From assembly GCF_001279525.1 (NCBI RefSeq), contig NZ_LGDY01000114.1, forward strand, positions 1 through 64,000: a stretch of DNA of 64,000 nucleotides, read 5' to 3'. Each line of letters begins with the position of its first letter. Positions within the stretch are counted from its first letter, which is position 1. Made by a program: the position numbers and the translations under genes. The DNA is from Nocardia sp. NRRL S-836. Its GTDB lineage: Bacteria > Actinomycetota > Actinomycetes > Mycobacteriales > Pseudonocardiaceae. Below are positions 1-7,629 of the stretch, in pieces. The notes beneath the pieces are model-generated. The model had not been told where the DNA came from. It made no database searches and was given only the letters and a program-made list of their open reading frames with translations.

Positions 1-39
1 CCCCCACCGCGCCGACCGGCACCGCAACAGCCCCGCCCC

Positions 40-981
40 TCACCGCACCCCCAGCAACTCGTCCGCGTGCTCCGCAACCCCCGCCAGCATCGCCCCCACG
101 GCCCCGCCGGCCACCCCGAACATCGCCACCGCCGCCCGCAGCTCCGCGATCCCACCGTCCACGAACGCCTCGGCCCCCAGCAGCTGCGTGCACTCCCGCA
201 AAACGAGGTCCAGCCCGTCCGCGACGGCCACCTTCAACGCCATCGCCGAGGCCAGGTCCACGGCGGCCGAGCAGACCGCCGCCAGGCGCCACGTCTCCAC
301 CACGCAGCGCGCGAAGCGTTCGCGCACGGCCGCGTTGTCCCACAGCACGCCCTCGCCGAGCGGCTGTTTCTCCAGGCGCGAGCGCACGTCGCGCAGCACG
401 CGGCGGCACAGCGCCACCGCCCACAGCGCGCCGGCTCGGCGTTCCGCGGCCACGTGCAGTGCGAAGGAGGCCAGGCCGCGGCCGGGTGGGCCGACCAGCG
501 CCGAGCGGTCCAGGGTCACCTCGTCCAGGGTGATCGCGCCGATGCCGGCGCCCTCGAAGAGCGAGGTCGGTTCCGGTGTCACGCGGACGCCGGGGGCGTC
601 GAGCGGGACCAGGACCCAGCAGAAGCTCGTGAAGTGCCGCACCGGCTTGTGCCGCGCCAGGACCAGGGCGTGGGAGGCGTGGCAGGCGTTCGTGATCCAC
701 CGCTTGGTGCCCGACACGACCACCGAGGTGTCCGTCAAACGTGCCGTGGTGCCCATCGACATCAGGTCCGACCCGGCGCCCACGTCGTCGGTCGCCGCCA
801 GGGCCACGATCGCGTCGCCGGACTCGACCGCGGCGGTCAGCGGGTGTCCGTTGCCGCGCAACAGGGGCAAGGCCGTGGCGAGCTGGACACAGCAGCCGAG
901 CACCACCCCGACGGGGTGGCGTCCGTCCAGAATGGACACGTCGGCGACGGCCGGGTCCAGCTCCAGCCAGGCTTCACGCAA
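40..981 (-). CDS. Acyl-CoA dehydrogenase-like flavoenzyme, N-terminally short (cluster)
   Basis: This 313-residue protein belongs to the acyl-CoA dehydrogenase superfamily, FAD enzymes that desaturate thioester-bound acyl chains. The middle beta-domain pattern is visible (ATDDVGAGSD, then SGTKRWITNA), followed by the helical C-terminal domain with LGAEAF. Most family members have about 380 residues. This one starts near the end of the usual first helical domain, so it may be a subunit or a specialised form. The start is a TTG overlapping the stop of the preceding dehydrogenase gene by 8 bases, which implies translational coupling. Next to a carrier protein and an AMP ligase, a role on a carrier-bound aminoacyl group (as for PltE/RedW prolyl oxidation) is more likely than beta-oxidation. 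That role is inference. The TTG start is uncertain. Confidence 0.8.
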   Translation of the reverse strand: MREAWLELDPAVADVSILDGRHPVGVVLGCCVQLATALPLLRGNGHPLTAAVESGDAIVALAATDDVGAGSDLMSMGTTARLTDTSVVVSGTKRWITNACHASHALVLARHKPVRHFTSFCWVLVPLDAPGVRVTPEPTSLFEGAGIGAITLDEVTLDRSALVGPPGRGLASFALHVAAERRAGALWAVALCRRVLRDVRSRLEKQPLGEGVLWDNAAVRERFARCVVETWRLAAVCSAAVDLASAMALKVAVADGLDLVLRECTQLLGAEAFVDGGIAELRAAVAMFGVAGGAVGAMLAGVAEHADELLGVR

Positions 982-2059
982 GGCGCACCTGCCGATCGAG
1001 CAGCGCCAGTGCGCCGTTGGCCAGCAGCAGGCGGTCGTTCGAGTAGTTCAGCGACGCCGAGCGCAGGTCGCGGAACGTGCGCTCCAGCGCCAGGTCCGAC
1101 GACCGCAGGTAGCCGTGGCGCAGGCCGACGAGCTCGACCAGCTCGTCGACGGCGGCGAAGCACTCCGAGGCGGCCCGCACCTTCAGCGTGTTCACCAGCA
1201 TCTGGCCCGCGCCGGTCGAGAAGTCGGCGTCGAGCGTGTGCCGCAGCAGCGCGTGCACGACCTCCAGCCGGCCGCGCACCTGGGCGATCCGGGTCAGCAG
1301 CAGCTCGGACGACGGGTCGAACTGCCGTGAGCCGCGCACCAGGCCCAGGACGCGGGAGAACGCTCCGGAAGCCGCCCCCAGCCACGCCGCAGCCCAGCCG
1401 AGGTGCGCCAGCGGGCCGAAGGTCGTGGCCACCACGTCGCGGAAACCGCCGGGCTCGCCCACGACCTGGGCCGCGGGCACGGTCCCGGCAAGCCGCATCG
1501 GCACGCTGTGGGTGGCCCGCATGCCCAGCGGGTCCCAGCCGCCGAGCACCTCGACCACGTCGAGCTGCGACCGGTCCGCGTACACCAGCGACACCTGGGT
1601 CGGCGAGGTGGCGTCCGGGGCCAGCACCGTCACCAGGAACGCGTCCGCGTGCACGCCGCCGGTCACGATCGGCGCGTCCCGGTCGATGCGCAGCGAACCG
1701 TCCACCCAGTCCACAGTGGACTCGGACGACAGCAGGTGACCGCCCTTGCCCTTCTCCGTGGTCACGGAGGCCAGGTACACGCGGCCGGACCGGATCCGGT
1801 CCACCAGTGCCGGCGCGTGCCGCACCAGTGCGAAGGCCTGCTGGCAGTGCATCGCGTAGATCATCGCGACGGACATGTCCTCACGGCCCAGCCGCAGCGT
1901 CACGTCCACGACGTCACGCACCGACCCCGCCACCGGCAGTGCCAGCAAACCGCTGTCCCGCAACGCTTCCAGCGCCTCCACAGGGAACGCCGCCTCGGCG
2001 TCGCAGCGGCCGGCGTGTTCGGCGGTGACCGCCAGCACCTTCTCCAGTGCGGGGTTCAC
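974..2059 (-). CDS. Acyl-CoA dehydrogenase-like flavoenzyme (cluster)
   Basis: This 361-residue protein is a second acyl-CoA dehydrogenase superfamily member of near-normal length. It has an N-terminal helical domain, a central stretch containing LLSSESTVDWVDGSLRI and LGGWDPLGMRATHS, and a C-terminal four-helix region. The start is a GTG whose last two bases are part of the upstream carrier-protein stop (GTGA overlap). Longer in-frame extensions would run through the whole carrier gene and were rejected. It lies directly downstream of a free carrier protein and directly upstream of a shorter homologue. The two may form a heteromeric oxidase acting on a carrier-tethered substrate, or two successive desaturases. 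Family assignment is firm. Substrate is unknown. Confidence 0.85.
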   Translation of the reverse strand: MNPALEKVLAVTAEHAGRCDAEAAFPVEALEALRDSGLLALPVAGSVRDVVDVTLRLGREDMSVAMIYAMHCQQAFALVRHAPALVDRIRSGRVYLASVTTEKGKGGHLLSSESTVDWVDGSLRIDRDAPIVTGGVHADAFLVTVLAPDATSPTQVSLVYADRSQLDVVEVLGGWDPLGMRATHSVPMRLAGTVPAAQVVGEPGGFRDVVATTFGPLAHLGWAAAWLGAASGAFSRVLGLVRGSRQFDPSSELLLTRIAQVRGRLEVVHALLRHTLDADFSTGAGQMLVNTLKVRAASECFAAVDELVELVGLRHGYLRSSDLALERTFRDLRSASLNYSNDRLLLANGALALLDRQVRLA

Positions 2060-2295
2060 GACGCTATCCGCAACGAGTCCACGGCCGCCCAGAGACTGCC
2101 CGCCGTCGCGAAGGTCGCGTCGGTCAGCAGCTCGTCGGGCAGCGACACCCGGTAGTTGTCCTCGATGGCGAACAACAGCTCGATGGCGCGCATCGAGTCC
2201 AGCCCGAGGTCGCGCAACGACGACTCGGGCGTGATGGTCCGCGCCCCCGCGTACTTCAGGAACGGCCGCAGCACGGCCGGGAATTCCGCGTCCAC
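2056..2295 (-). CDS. Free-standing acyl/peptidyl carrier protein (carrier D)
   Basis: A 79-residue acidic protein with the classic carrier signature LRDLGLDSMRAIEL. Its serine would carry the 4'-phosphopantetheine arm. The helix II/III pattern LLFAIEDNYRVSLPDELL follows. The GTG start shares one base with the TAG stop of the decarboxylase gene. The neighbours are a PLP decarboxylase and an AMP ligase upstream and two flavin dehydrogenases downstream, so this is the likely carrier on which an activated amino acid is held while it is decarboxylated or oxidised. The comparison is with BtrI of butirosin and VinL of vicenistatin biosynthesis. The carrier call is secure. The partner assignment is inference from gene order. 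Confidence 0.92.
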   Translation of the reverse strand: MDAEFPAVLRPFLKYAGARTITPESSLRDLGLDSMRAIELLFAIEDNYRVSLPDELLTDATFATAGSLWAAVDSLRIAS

Positions 2296-3461
2296 TACAA
2301 ACCCCTCTCTCGTCTGAGTTCCAGCCGCGACTCGTCGACGACCACGCCACCGTCCACGACCACTTCATGCGCCAGCGGATGTCCGAGGAACGCGACAAGC
2401 GAGGCGTAAAGTCCATATGCGCCAACATTGGGAACGCTCACCACGTCCCCCGGCGACACCGGCGCGACGGCCGCGGCCCGCGCCCACGTGTCGACCGGCG
2501 TGCACAGCGGACCGGCGACGATCGTGTCCGGCACCGGCTCTCCGGACGCGACCACGTCCGGCACGATCGGCGGCAGCCGGCGCAGCCCCGACATGCCGCC
2601 GAGGTGGTTCACCCCGGACTCCAGCACGACCACGGGCCGGTCCTGCGAGCGCTTCACGTCGAGCACCCGCGTCCGCAACGTCCCGCAGGTCGCCGTCAGG
2701 TAGCGGCCCGTCTCGAACGCCACCACCGGCGCGCCGGAACGCCAGCCGGGGAACGTCTCGTCCAGCAGGGCGGCGAGACCGTCCGCCAGGCCGGGGAAGA
2801 CGGGCAGGTCGCCCGCCCTGGCGAACGGTGCGCCGAACCCGCCGCCGAGGTCGAGGAGCTCCACGGCGAGGCCGGTCTCGTCGACGAGCCGGCGAGCGGT
2901 TCCCGCGGCCTGGCGGAACTGGTTCAGCAACGCGTCCTCGTCGCTGATGTTCGTGCCCATGTACAGGTGGAAGCCGGCCACCGACACGTTCTCGCGCGAC
3001 GCGAACGCGGCCGGGTCGGCGAGCACCCAGGTCAGGTCGGCACCGAACTGTGACGGCACACCGGTCATCGTCAGTCCGTGACCGGGCACCGGTTGCTCGT
3101 CGTTGATCCGCACGATCGCCCGCACGGGCACGCCGAGCGCGTTCAGCTGGTCGAGCCCGAACGGCGAGTCGACGGAGAACTCGGTGACGCCCTCCTTCAC
3201 CGCCTCCCGCAGGTCCTCGTCCCGCTTGCCCGGCCCCGTGTACAGCAGCTGCTCGCCGGAGTACCCGGCGTCCAGCGCCACCTGCAGCTCGCCCGGCGAG
3301 CACACCTCGGCCAGGCAGCCCAGCTCCCGCAACGTCCGCACGACGAACGGGTGCGGGTTCGCCTTGAGCGAGTAGTAGATCTCGCTGGGCCGCGGCAGCG
3401 ACGAGCGCAGCAGCGCGTGGCACCGCCGCACCTCGTCGAGGTCGTAGACGTACTCAGCCAC
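2295..3461 (-). CDS. PLP-dependent decarboxylase, DAP/Orn decarboxylase (alanine-racemase) fold
   Basis: A 388-residue fold-type III PLP enzyme of the Orn/DAP/Arg decarboxylase 2 family. It carries the PLP lysine motif YSLKANPHP near the N terminus, the phosphate-binding LDLGGGFG, the FETGRYL (ExGR) motif, the active-site cysteine GPLCTPVD of the second subunit, and the late tyrosine in GAYGLY. These parts look catalytically complete. Family members decarboxylate free amino acids (LysA) or carrier-bound ones (BtrK, VinO). Lying between an AMP ligase and a carrier protein, it most resembles the latter use. The start chosen is a GTG 9 bases past the ligase stop with GGGGGA ahead of it. A longer in-frame start would sit inside the ligase gene. 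Substrate is unknown. Confidence 0.88.
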   Translation of the reverse strand: MAEYVYDLDEVRRCHALLRSSLPRPSEIYYSLKANPHPFVVRTLRELGCLAEVCSPGELQVALDAGYSGEQLLYTGPGKRDEDLREAVKEGVTEFSVDSPFGLDQLNALGVPVRAIVRINDEQPVPGHGLTMTGVPSQFGADLTWVLADPAAFASRENVSVAGFHLYMGTNISDEDALLNQFRQAAGTARRLVDETGLAVELLDLGGGFGAPFARAGDLPVFPGLADGLAALLDETFPGWRSGAPVVAFETGRYLTATCGTLRTRVLDVKRSQDRPVVVLESGVNHLGGMSGLRRLPPIVPDVVASGEPVPDTIVAGPLCTPVDTWARAAAVAPVSPGDVVSVPNVGAYGLYASLVAFLGHPLAHEVVVDGGVVVDESRLELRRERGL

Positions 3462-3469
3462 GTGTCCCC

Positions 3470-4885
3470 CTAGGCATGCTGCAGCCTCTTCCGGTCGACC
3501 TTCCCGTTGGGGGTCAACGGGATCTCGGTCACGACCACGCACACCCGCGGCGCCTTCGCGTCCTCGATCTGGTCGCGCAGCAGCGCCAGCACCTGCTCGG
3601 CGCTCAACGAGGTGACCGCGAACAACGTCGCCCCGTGCTGCCCGCTCACCGGCGGCAGCACCGCGGCCGCGTCGACGCCCGGCACGCGGTGCGCCGCGGC
3701 CTCGACCTCGGTGACGCTGACCCGCGACCCGTGCTCCTTGTAGATGTCGTCGCGCCGCCCCACGAAGTACAGGTAGCCGTCGGAGTCGAGCCGCCCGTAG
3801 TCGCCGGTGCGCAGCTTCGGGAACAGGCCCTCGTCGCGCGGAAACCGTTGCGCGGTCAGCTCGGGACGCCGCCAGTAGCCGCTCATCACGTTCGGGCCGC
3901 GCACCACGATCTCGCCGACCTCACCGACCGGCACCGGTGTGCCGTCCGGGTCGACGACGAGGATCTCGGTGCCCGGCAACGCCTTCCCGCACGCGCCCGG
4001 CCTGCGCAGGTCCTCGTCCTTCGGCATGATCGCCGCGCGTTTGCACTCGGTCAGCCCGAACATCAGCTGCACCTGCAGGCCCAGGATCTGGTGCCGCAGG
4101 TCGGCGATCACCTCGGGCTGCATGGCCGCGCCGGTGTTCGTGAGCAGCCGCAACGCCGGTGGCTGCGTGCCCGGCCTGGCGAGCATCCGCGCGAGCCCGG
4201 CCGCCATCGCCGGCACCGCGGGCAGCACGGTCGCACCGCACGCCCTGAGGTGGCGCACCAGCTGCGGGCCGGCGTCCGCCGCACTGCCGAGCTGAAGCCG
4301 CGCACCCGCCAGCGTGCTCAGGAACACCTGGTAGAGCCCGTAGTCGAACGCCAGCGGCAACGCGCAGAACACCGTGTCGTTCGGCAGGTACTCCAGCTGC
4401 GACTGGATGGCCCGCGCGGCGAACACGACCTGCGCGTGCGTGGAGACGACCGCCTTCGGCATCCCGGTGCTGCCCGAGGTGTAGACCAGGCACACCGGGT
4501 CGACCGCGATCGGTCCCGGCACGGTCTCCTCGTCGCCGTCCGCCACGGCCCTGCGCACCTCGTCGAGGTCGCGCAGCACCAGCACCGGCTCGCAGTCCTC
4601 GACCACGTGGGTGATCGCGACCTCCGGCGACTGCGGGTTGAGCACGCTGAACACCGCACCGGCCCGTGAGCAGCCGTACAGCAGGGCGGGCATGAGCAGG
4701 TCGACCGGGACGACGATGACGACCCGGTCACCGCGCCGCACGCCCTGCCGGTGCAGCCAGGTCGCGATGCGGCGGCTGGCCTGGTGCAGCTCGCGGTAGG
4801 TGAGCGTCGTGTCGCCGTGCCCGACGGCGAGCGAGTCCGGCCGGGACCGGGCCGCGCGGTCGAGGAACTCGTGCAGCAGCGTCAT
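3470..4885 (-). CDS. AMP-dependent ligase / stand-alone adenylation enzyme
   Basis: A 471-residue ANL-superfamily enzyme that would adenylate a carboxylate or amino acid and load it on a carrier protein. Visible core motifs are A3 VYTSGSTGMPKAV, A4-region LPLAFDYGLYQVF, A5-like FGLTECKR, A7 TGDYGR, and A10 PNGKVDRK near the C terminus with its catalytic lysine. The LPLAFDYGLYQ segment resembles acyl-CoA-ligase-like enzymes such as prolyl-AMP ligases more than modular NRPS A domains. The ATG overlaps the TGA of the upstream BtrH-carrier gene (ATGA). With the neighbouring decarboxylase and carrier it makes a load-and-decarboxylate cassette. The substrate cannot be read with confidence. Confidence 0.88.
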   Translation of the reverse strand: MTLLHEFLDRAARSRPDSLAVGHGDTTLTYRELHQASRRIATWLHRQGVRRGDRVVIVVPVDLLMPALLYGCSRAGAVFSVLNPQSPEVAITHVVEDCEPVLVLRDLDEVRRAVADGDEETVPGPIAVDPVCLVYTSGSTGMPKAVVSTHAQVVFAARAIQSQLEYLPNDTVFCALPLAFDYGLYQVFLSTLAGARLQLGSAADAGPQLVRHLRACGATVLPAVPAMAAGLARMLARPGTQPPALRLLTNTGAAMQPEVIADLRHQILGLQVQLMFGLTECKRAAIMPKDEDLRRPGACGKALPGTEILVVDPDGTPVPVGEVGEIVVRGPNVMSGYWRRPELTAQRFPRDEGLFPKLRTGDYGRLDSDGYLYFVGRRDDIYKEHGSRVSVTEVEAAAHRVPGVDAAAVLPPVSGQHGATLFAVTSLSAEQVLALLRDQIEDAKAPRVCVVVTEIPLTPNGKVDRKRLQHA

Positions 4886-6063
4886 CTCGTGCTCCCCACC
4901 ACGGCCGCGCCGGCGAACAGCCCGCACAGCGAGTCCAGGTCCCGCAGGCTGTCCGGCGTGAGCGCCTCGGCCTCGATCTCCACACCGAGCCGCGCCTCGA
5001 CCCGTTCGATCACGTCGACCAGCCGGAACGAGCTGAACCCCGGCAACTCGCGCAACGGCGTCCGACCGCTGTGAACCCGGTTCACAAGCACTTCGCTCGC
5101 TTCGGCCGACACCACGGAACGCACGTGTGTCAGCTCTTCATCGCGTTTCAGCAGCCGGGCCAGTTCACCGGGCACGCTCGGCACCAGCACCCCGCCGCGC
5201 AGCACCCGGCGCATCGCCACGTAGCTGTGCGCGGCCAGTGCGTTCCACTCGCGGGCGTGCTCCTCGAACGTCGCCGAGTCGAGCCACGCCGCGTGCAGGC
5301 CGCGTGACCGTGCCAGCAGCCAGATGTCGAGCACCATCCGTTCGACGTCGGCGCACATGGCGGACACGTCGACCGTGCTCACGAACGGCGCAATCGCTTG
5401 CGGCGCAGGCAGCTCGCCGAACGCCAGCTCGACCACGGTGGCCCTCGGCAGCTCGTCCCACGGCACCCGCCACACACCCGGCCGCGCATCGCCCCAGGGC
5501 GTGCCGTTGTGGTAGCCGTCGACGACCTCGCAGGCGTCGCCGCCGTCGCGGAACAGGAAGCTGTGGTCCATGTGCTGGTGGCCGGCGTACGGCACCCAGC
5601 TCAGGTCGAACGCGTCCGCCACCGCGTACTGGAGCTCACCGGTCGCGCGGTCCCGCAGCGCGGCGTCGTCGTGCCGCTCCACCACCCGCAGGCCGAGCAG
5701 GCGGGCGGCCTGGGCGAGCCGGGAGTCCAGCGTGGACTCGCCGGTCAGCTCGGCGCCCAGCGCCAGGTGCGTGCCGGGGCCGTGGTGGCGGTCGGCGAGG
5801 ATCGCCAGGTTGACCTGGAGGCAGTCCATGAGGTCGGCGCGCAGGCCGGTGAAGTCGGCGGGGCCGTTGGGATCGGCGGGACTATGGGCGACGGCGGGAC
5901 CGCGGGAATCGGCGGGGCCCCGGGAATCGGCGGAATCCGAGGCGTCGGCGGAACCGTGTACGTCGGCGCGGACGCCGGAGCCAACGCGGTCGCCCGAGTC
6001 GGCACGCTCGCCGGAGTCGGCGTGGACGCCCGATTCGGTCAGGTCGCTGGAGTCGCTCGTCAT
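4882..6063 (-). CDS. BtrH-like acyltransferase/cysteine-hydrolase domain fused to a C-terminal carrier domain
   Basis: A 393-residue protein in three parts. Residues 1-70 are low-complexity Asp/Ser/Gly/Pro-rich near-repeats. About residues 75-290 resemble the BtrH N-terminal and C39-like family, with a candidate Cys81 (LMDCLQVNLAIL), His162/164/167 (GHQHMDHSFLF) and Asp182 (VVDGYHN). Residues about 330-385 look like a carrier domain with Ser345 in PGFSSFRLVDV. BtrH moves an acyl group from its carrier to an amine in butirosin biosynthesis. A carrier fused to it would keep the acyl donor in cis. A strong GGAGG site 8-9 bases before the ATG supports the long start including the repeats. The N-terminal family call is moderate and the triad is inference. 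The carrier lacks the usual Asp before Ser. Confidence 0.65.
   Translation of the reverse strand: MTSDSSDLTESGVHADSGERADSGDRVGSGVRADVHGSADASDSADSRGPADSRGPAVAHSPADPNGPADFTGLRADLMDCLQVNLAILADRHHGPGTHLALGAELTGESTLDSRLAQAARLLGLRVVERHDDAALRDRATGELQYAVADAFDLSWVPYAGHQHMDHSFLFRDGGDACEVVDGYHNGTPWGDARPGVWRVPWDELPRATVVELAFGELPAPQAIAPFVSTVDVSAMCADVERMVLDIWLLARSRGLHAAWLDSATFEEHAREWNALAAHSYVAMRRVLRGGVLVPSVPGELARLLKRDEELTHVRSVVSAEASEVLVNRVHSGRTPLRELPGFSSFRLVDVIERVEARLGVEIEAEALTPDSLRDLDSLCGLFAGAAVVGSTR
5854..6063 (-). repeat. Degenerate tandem repeat encoding the Asp/Ser-rich N-terminus of the BtrH-like fusion
   Basis: The first 70 codons of the BtrH-like gene are imperfect repeats of units such as GCGGGACCGCGGGAATCG, giving protein units like HADSGERADSG and SADSRGPADSRGPA. 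The neighbouring protein regions are not repetitive. The tract is in frame and preceded by a good ribosome site, so it is probably translated. It looks like replication-slippage expansion of a flexible linker. Confidence 0.6.
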
Positions 6064-6064
6064 G

Positions 6065-7378
6065 TCAGACCCTCCTCAGTCCGGCCACGGCGGCACGCAG
6101 CGCTTCCTCGTCGGCGGGCGCGTCCTCGGGCAGGCCGGCGAGCAGCCGGTCGTACGCCGAGAGGTCGAGCAGGCCGTGTCCGCTCACGCACACCAGCACG
6201 CCCTTGCGCGCCACGCCGCCCACACCGTCACCCGTCGCACCGCCCGGCACCCCGCTCGTCGCGCACGTGATCGCCGCGGCGAGCGCGTGCCCCGACTCCG
6301 GCGCCGGGAGCACCAGCTCGGTCATCGCGAACGCCCGCGCCGCCTCCAGCGCCGTGCGCTGTCCCACGGCCACCGCGTCCACCTGGCCGTGGTGCCGCAT
6401 CGCCGAGATCACCTTCGCCGCGCCGTGGAACCGCAGCCCCGCCGAGTGCGACGGCGGGATGCCGTACGAGGAGCCGATCGTGTACATCGCCTCGACCGGT
6501 CCGGTGCCCGTCGCGTCCGTGTGGTCGTAGGCGTAGACGCCGCGGGTGAGCTTCGGCGTGGCCGACGACTCGACCGCCAGCAGCCGTTCGCCGGAGCCGC
6601 GCGCGAAGAACGGCAGCGCGATGCCGCCGAAGTTCGACCCGGCGCCGACCGAGCCCACCACGACGTCCACCGGTTCCGGCAGCTGTTCGGCCGCCTCCAG
6701 GCCGATCACGGTCTGGTGCAGGATCGAGTACGTCTCGCCGGAGCCGATGCAGAACGCCCGCTTCGGGTCCGCCGCCGCGTACTCGACGGCCTCGCCGATC
6801 GCGAGCGACAGGCTGTTCGCCTGCTGCCCCGACTGACCGACCGACGTCAGCGTGCTCGGCGACGCGTGCACCTCCGCGCCGAACAACCGCATCAGGCTGC
6901 CCCGGTAGGGCTTGTCCCGCAGCGAACCGCCGACCATGAACACCGTGCAGGTCATGCCGAACGCCGCGCACGCCGCCGCCAGCGCCGTGCCCCACTGGCC
7001 GGCGCCGGTGCCCGTGACCAGCTCGCGGAAACCGGCGCGGTGGTAGTAGAACGCCTGCGCCAGCGCGGTGTTCAGCTTGTGGCTGCCGGAGATGTTGCCG
7101 CCCTCGTACTTCACGTAGATCGGGACGCGGGCGCCGACCTCCTCCTCGAACCGCCGCGCCCGCCACAGCGGCGACGGCCGGTACGACCGGTAGCGCTCCA
7201 GCACCGGCTCCGGGATCTCCCAGAACTCCCTCGCCGACACCGACTGCCGCACCAGCTCCAGCGGCAGCCCGGCCGTGACCGCGCCGGACGAGGTCTCCGG
7301 GGTCAGGTCCGGCGGCAGGTCGTACCCCAGGTGCGGCAGCACGCTCTGCCAGTGCGTGATCATTGTGGGCGCGGTCAT
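6065..7378 (-). CDS. Tryptophan synthase beta-like (TrpB2-type) PLP enzyme with altered active site
   Basis: A 437-residue fold-type II PLP enzyme closest in pattern to TrpB2. The PLP lysine is Lys101 in SGSHKLNTALAQ, followed by TGAGQWGTAL and the glycine-rich phosphate loop VGSVGAGSNFGG. TrpB enzymes have a catalytic glutamate immediately before TGAGQ. Here that position is glycine (Gly124 in LVTGTGAGQ). The enzyme is therefore unlikely to be an ordinary tryptophan synthase and more likely does another beta-replacement or beta-elimination on a serine- or threonine-like substrate. No trpA lies nearby. The ATG overlaps the stop of the upstream carrier gene (ATGA), and the next gene starts one base after its stop. 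The substrate is unknown. Confidence 0.85.
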   Translation of the reverse strand: MTAPTMITHWQSVLPHLGYDLPPDLTPETSSGAVTAGLPLELVRQSVSAREFWEIPEPVLERYRSYRPSPLWRARRFEEEVGARVPIYVKYEGGNISGSHKLNTALAQAFYYHRAGFRELVTGTGAGQWGTALAAACAAFGMTCTVFMVGGSLRDKPYRGSLMRLFGAEVHASPSTLTSVGQSGQQANSLSLAIGEAVEYAAADPKRAFCIGSGETYSILHQTVIGLEAAEQLPEPVDVVVGSVGAGSNFGGIALPFFARGSGERLLAVESSATPKLTRGVYAYDHTDATGTGPVEAMYTIGSSYGIPPSHSAGLRFHGAAKVISAMRHHGQVDAVAVGQRTALEAARAFAMTELVLPAPESGHALAAAITCATSGVPGGATGDGVGGVARKGVLVCVSGHGLLDLSAYDRLLAGLPEDAPADEEALRAAVAGLRRV

Positions 7379-7629
7379 GACTCGACCGCCGCGCTGACCA
7401 CGTCGACGATGTCCGCGACCGTCGTGAACTTGCGGCCGGCGAACAGGTCGTCCGGCAGCGTCACGTCCAGCTCGTCCTCCAGCTTGACCAGCATGCCGAG
7501 GAACCCCAGCGAGTTGATCCGCAGCAGCGAGCCGTTCAGCGGTTCGTCGTCGGCGAGGTCCGCGGGGTCGAGCGCCAGCCGGGACTCGCGGATGACCAGC
7601 TTCTTCACGACGTGCCCGATCTCAGCCAC
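7375..7629 (-). CDS. Free-standing carrier protein (carrier B)
   Basis: An 84-residue carrier protein with the attachment serine in LLRINSLGFLGMLVKLEDEL, followed by the helix II pattern and ADIVDVV near the end. The usual Asp before the serine is replaced by Asn (NSL), an unusual but known variation. It starts at a GTG inside the end of the ProA-like gene (8-base overlap) and its stop overlaps the TrpB2-like start. That coupling suggests the TrpB2-like enzyme, the ProA-like enzyme, or both work on material tethered to it. The partner is not proven by sequence. Confidence 0.85.
   Translation of the reverse strand: MAEIGHVVKKLVIRESRLALDPADLADDEPLNGSLLRINSLGFLGMLVKLEDELDVTLPDDLFAGRKFTTVADIVDVVSAAVES

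Noticed and set aside
67..2028. Plus-strand open frame of 653 codons opposite the two dehydrogenases
   Set aside because: Arg/Pro/Ala-rich shadow of the two acyl-CoA-dehydrogenase genes; no family motif or ribosome site.
40..2059. Fatty-acid beta-oxidation acyl-CoA dehydrogenases
   Set aside because: There is no thiolase or hydratase neighbour, and both genes are coupled to a carrier, ligase and decarboxylase. One is truncated at the N terminus.
974..2428. Dehydrogenase extended to 484 residues
   Set aside because: The extra 120 residues read through the carrier gene in another frame and end in non-homologous sequence. The GTGA overlap at 2056-2059 is the natural start.
6065..7378. Primary-metabolism tryptophan synthase beta chain (trpB)
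   Set aside because: No trpA or trp operon context, the catalytic glutamate position is glycine, and it is co-translated with carrier proteins.
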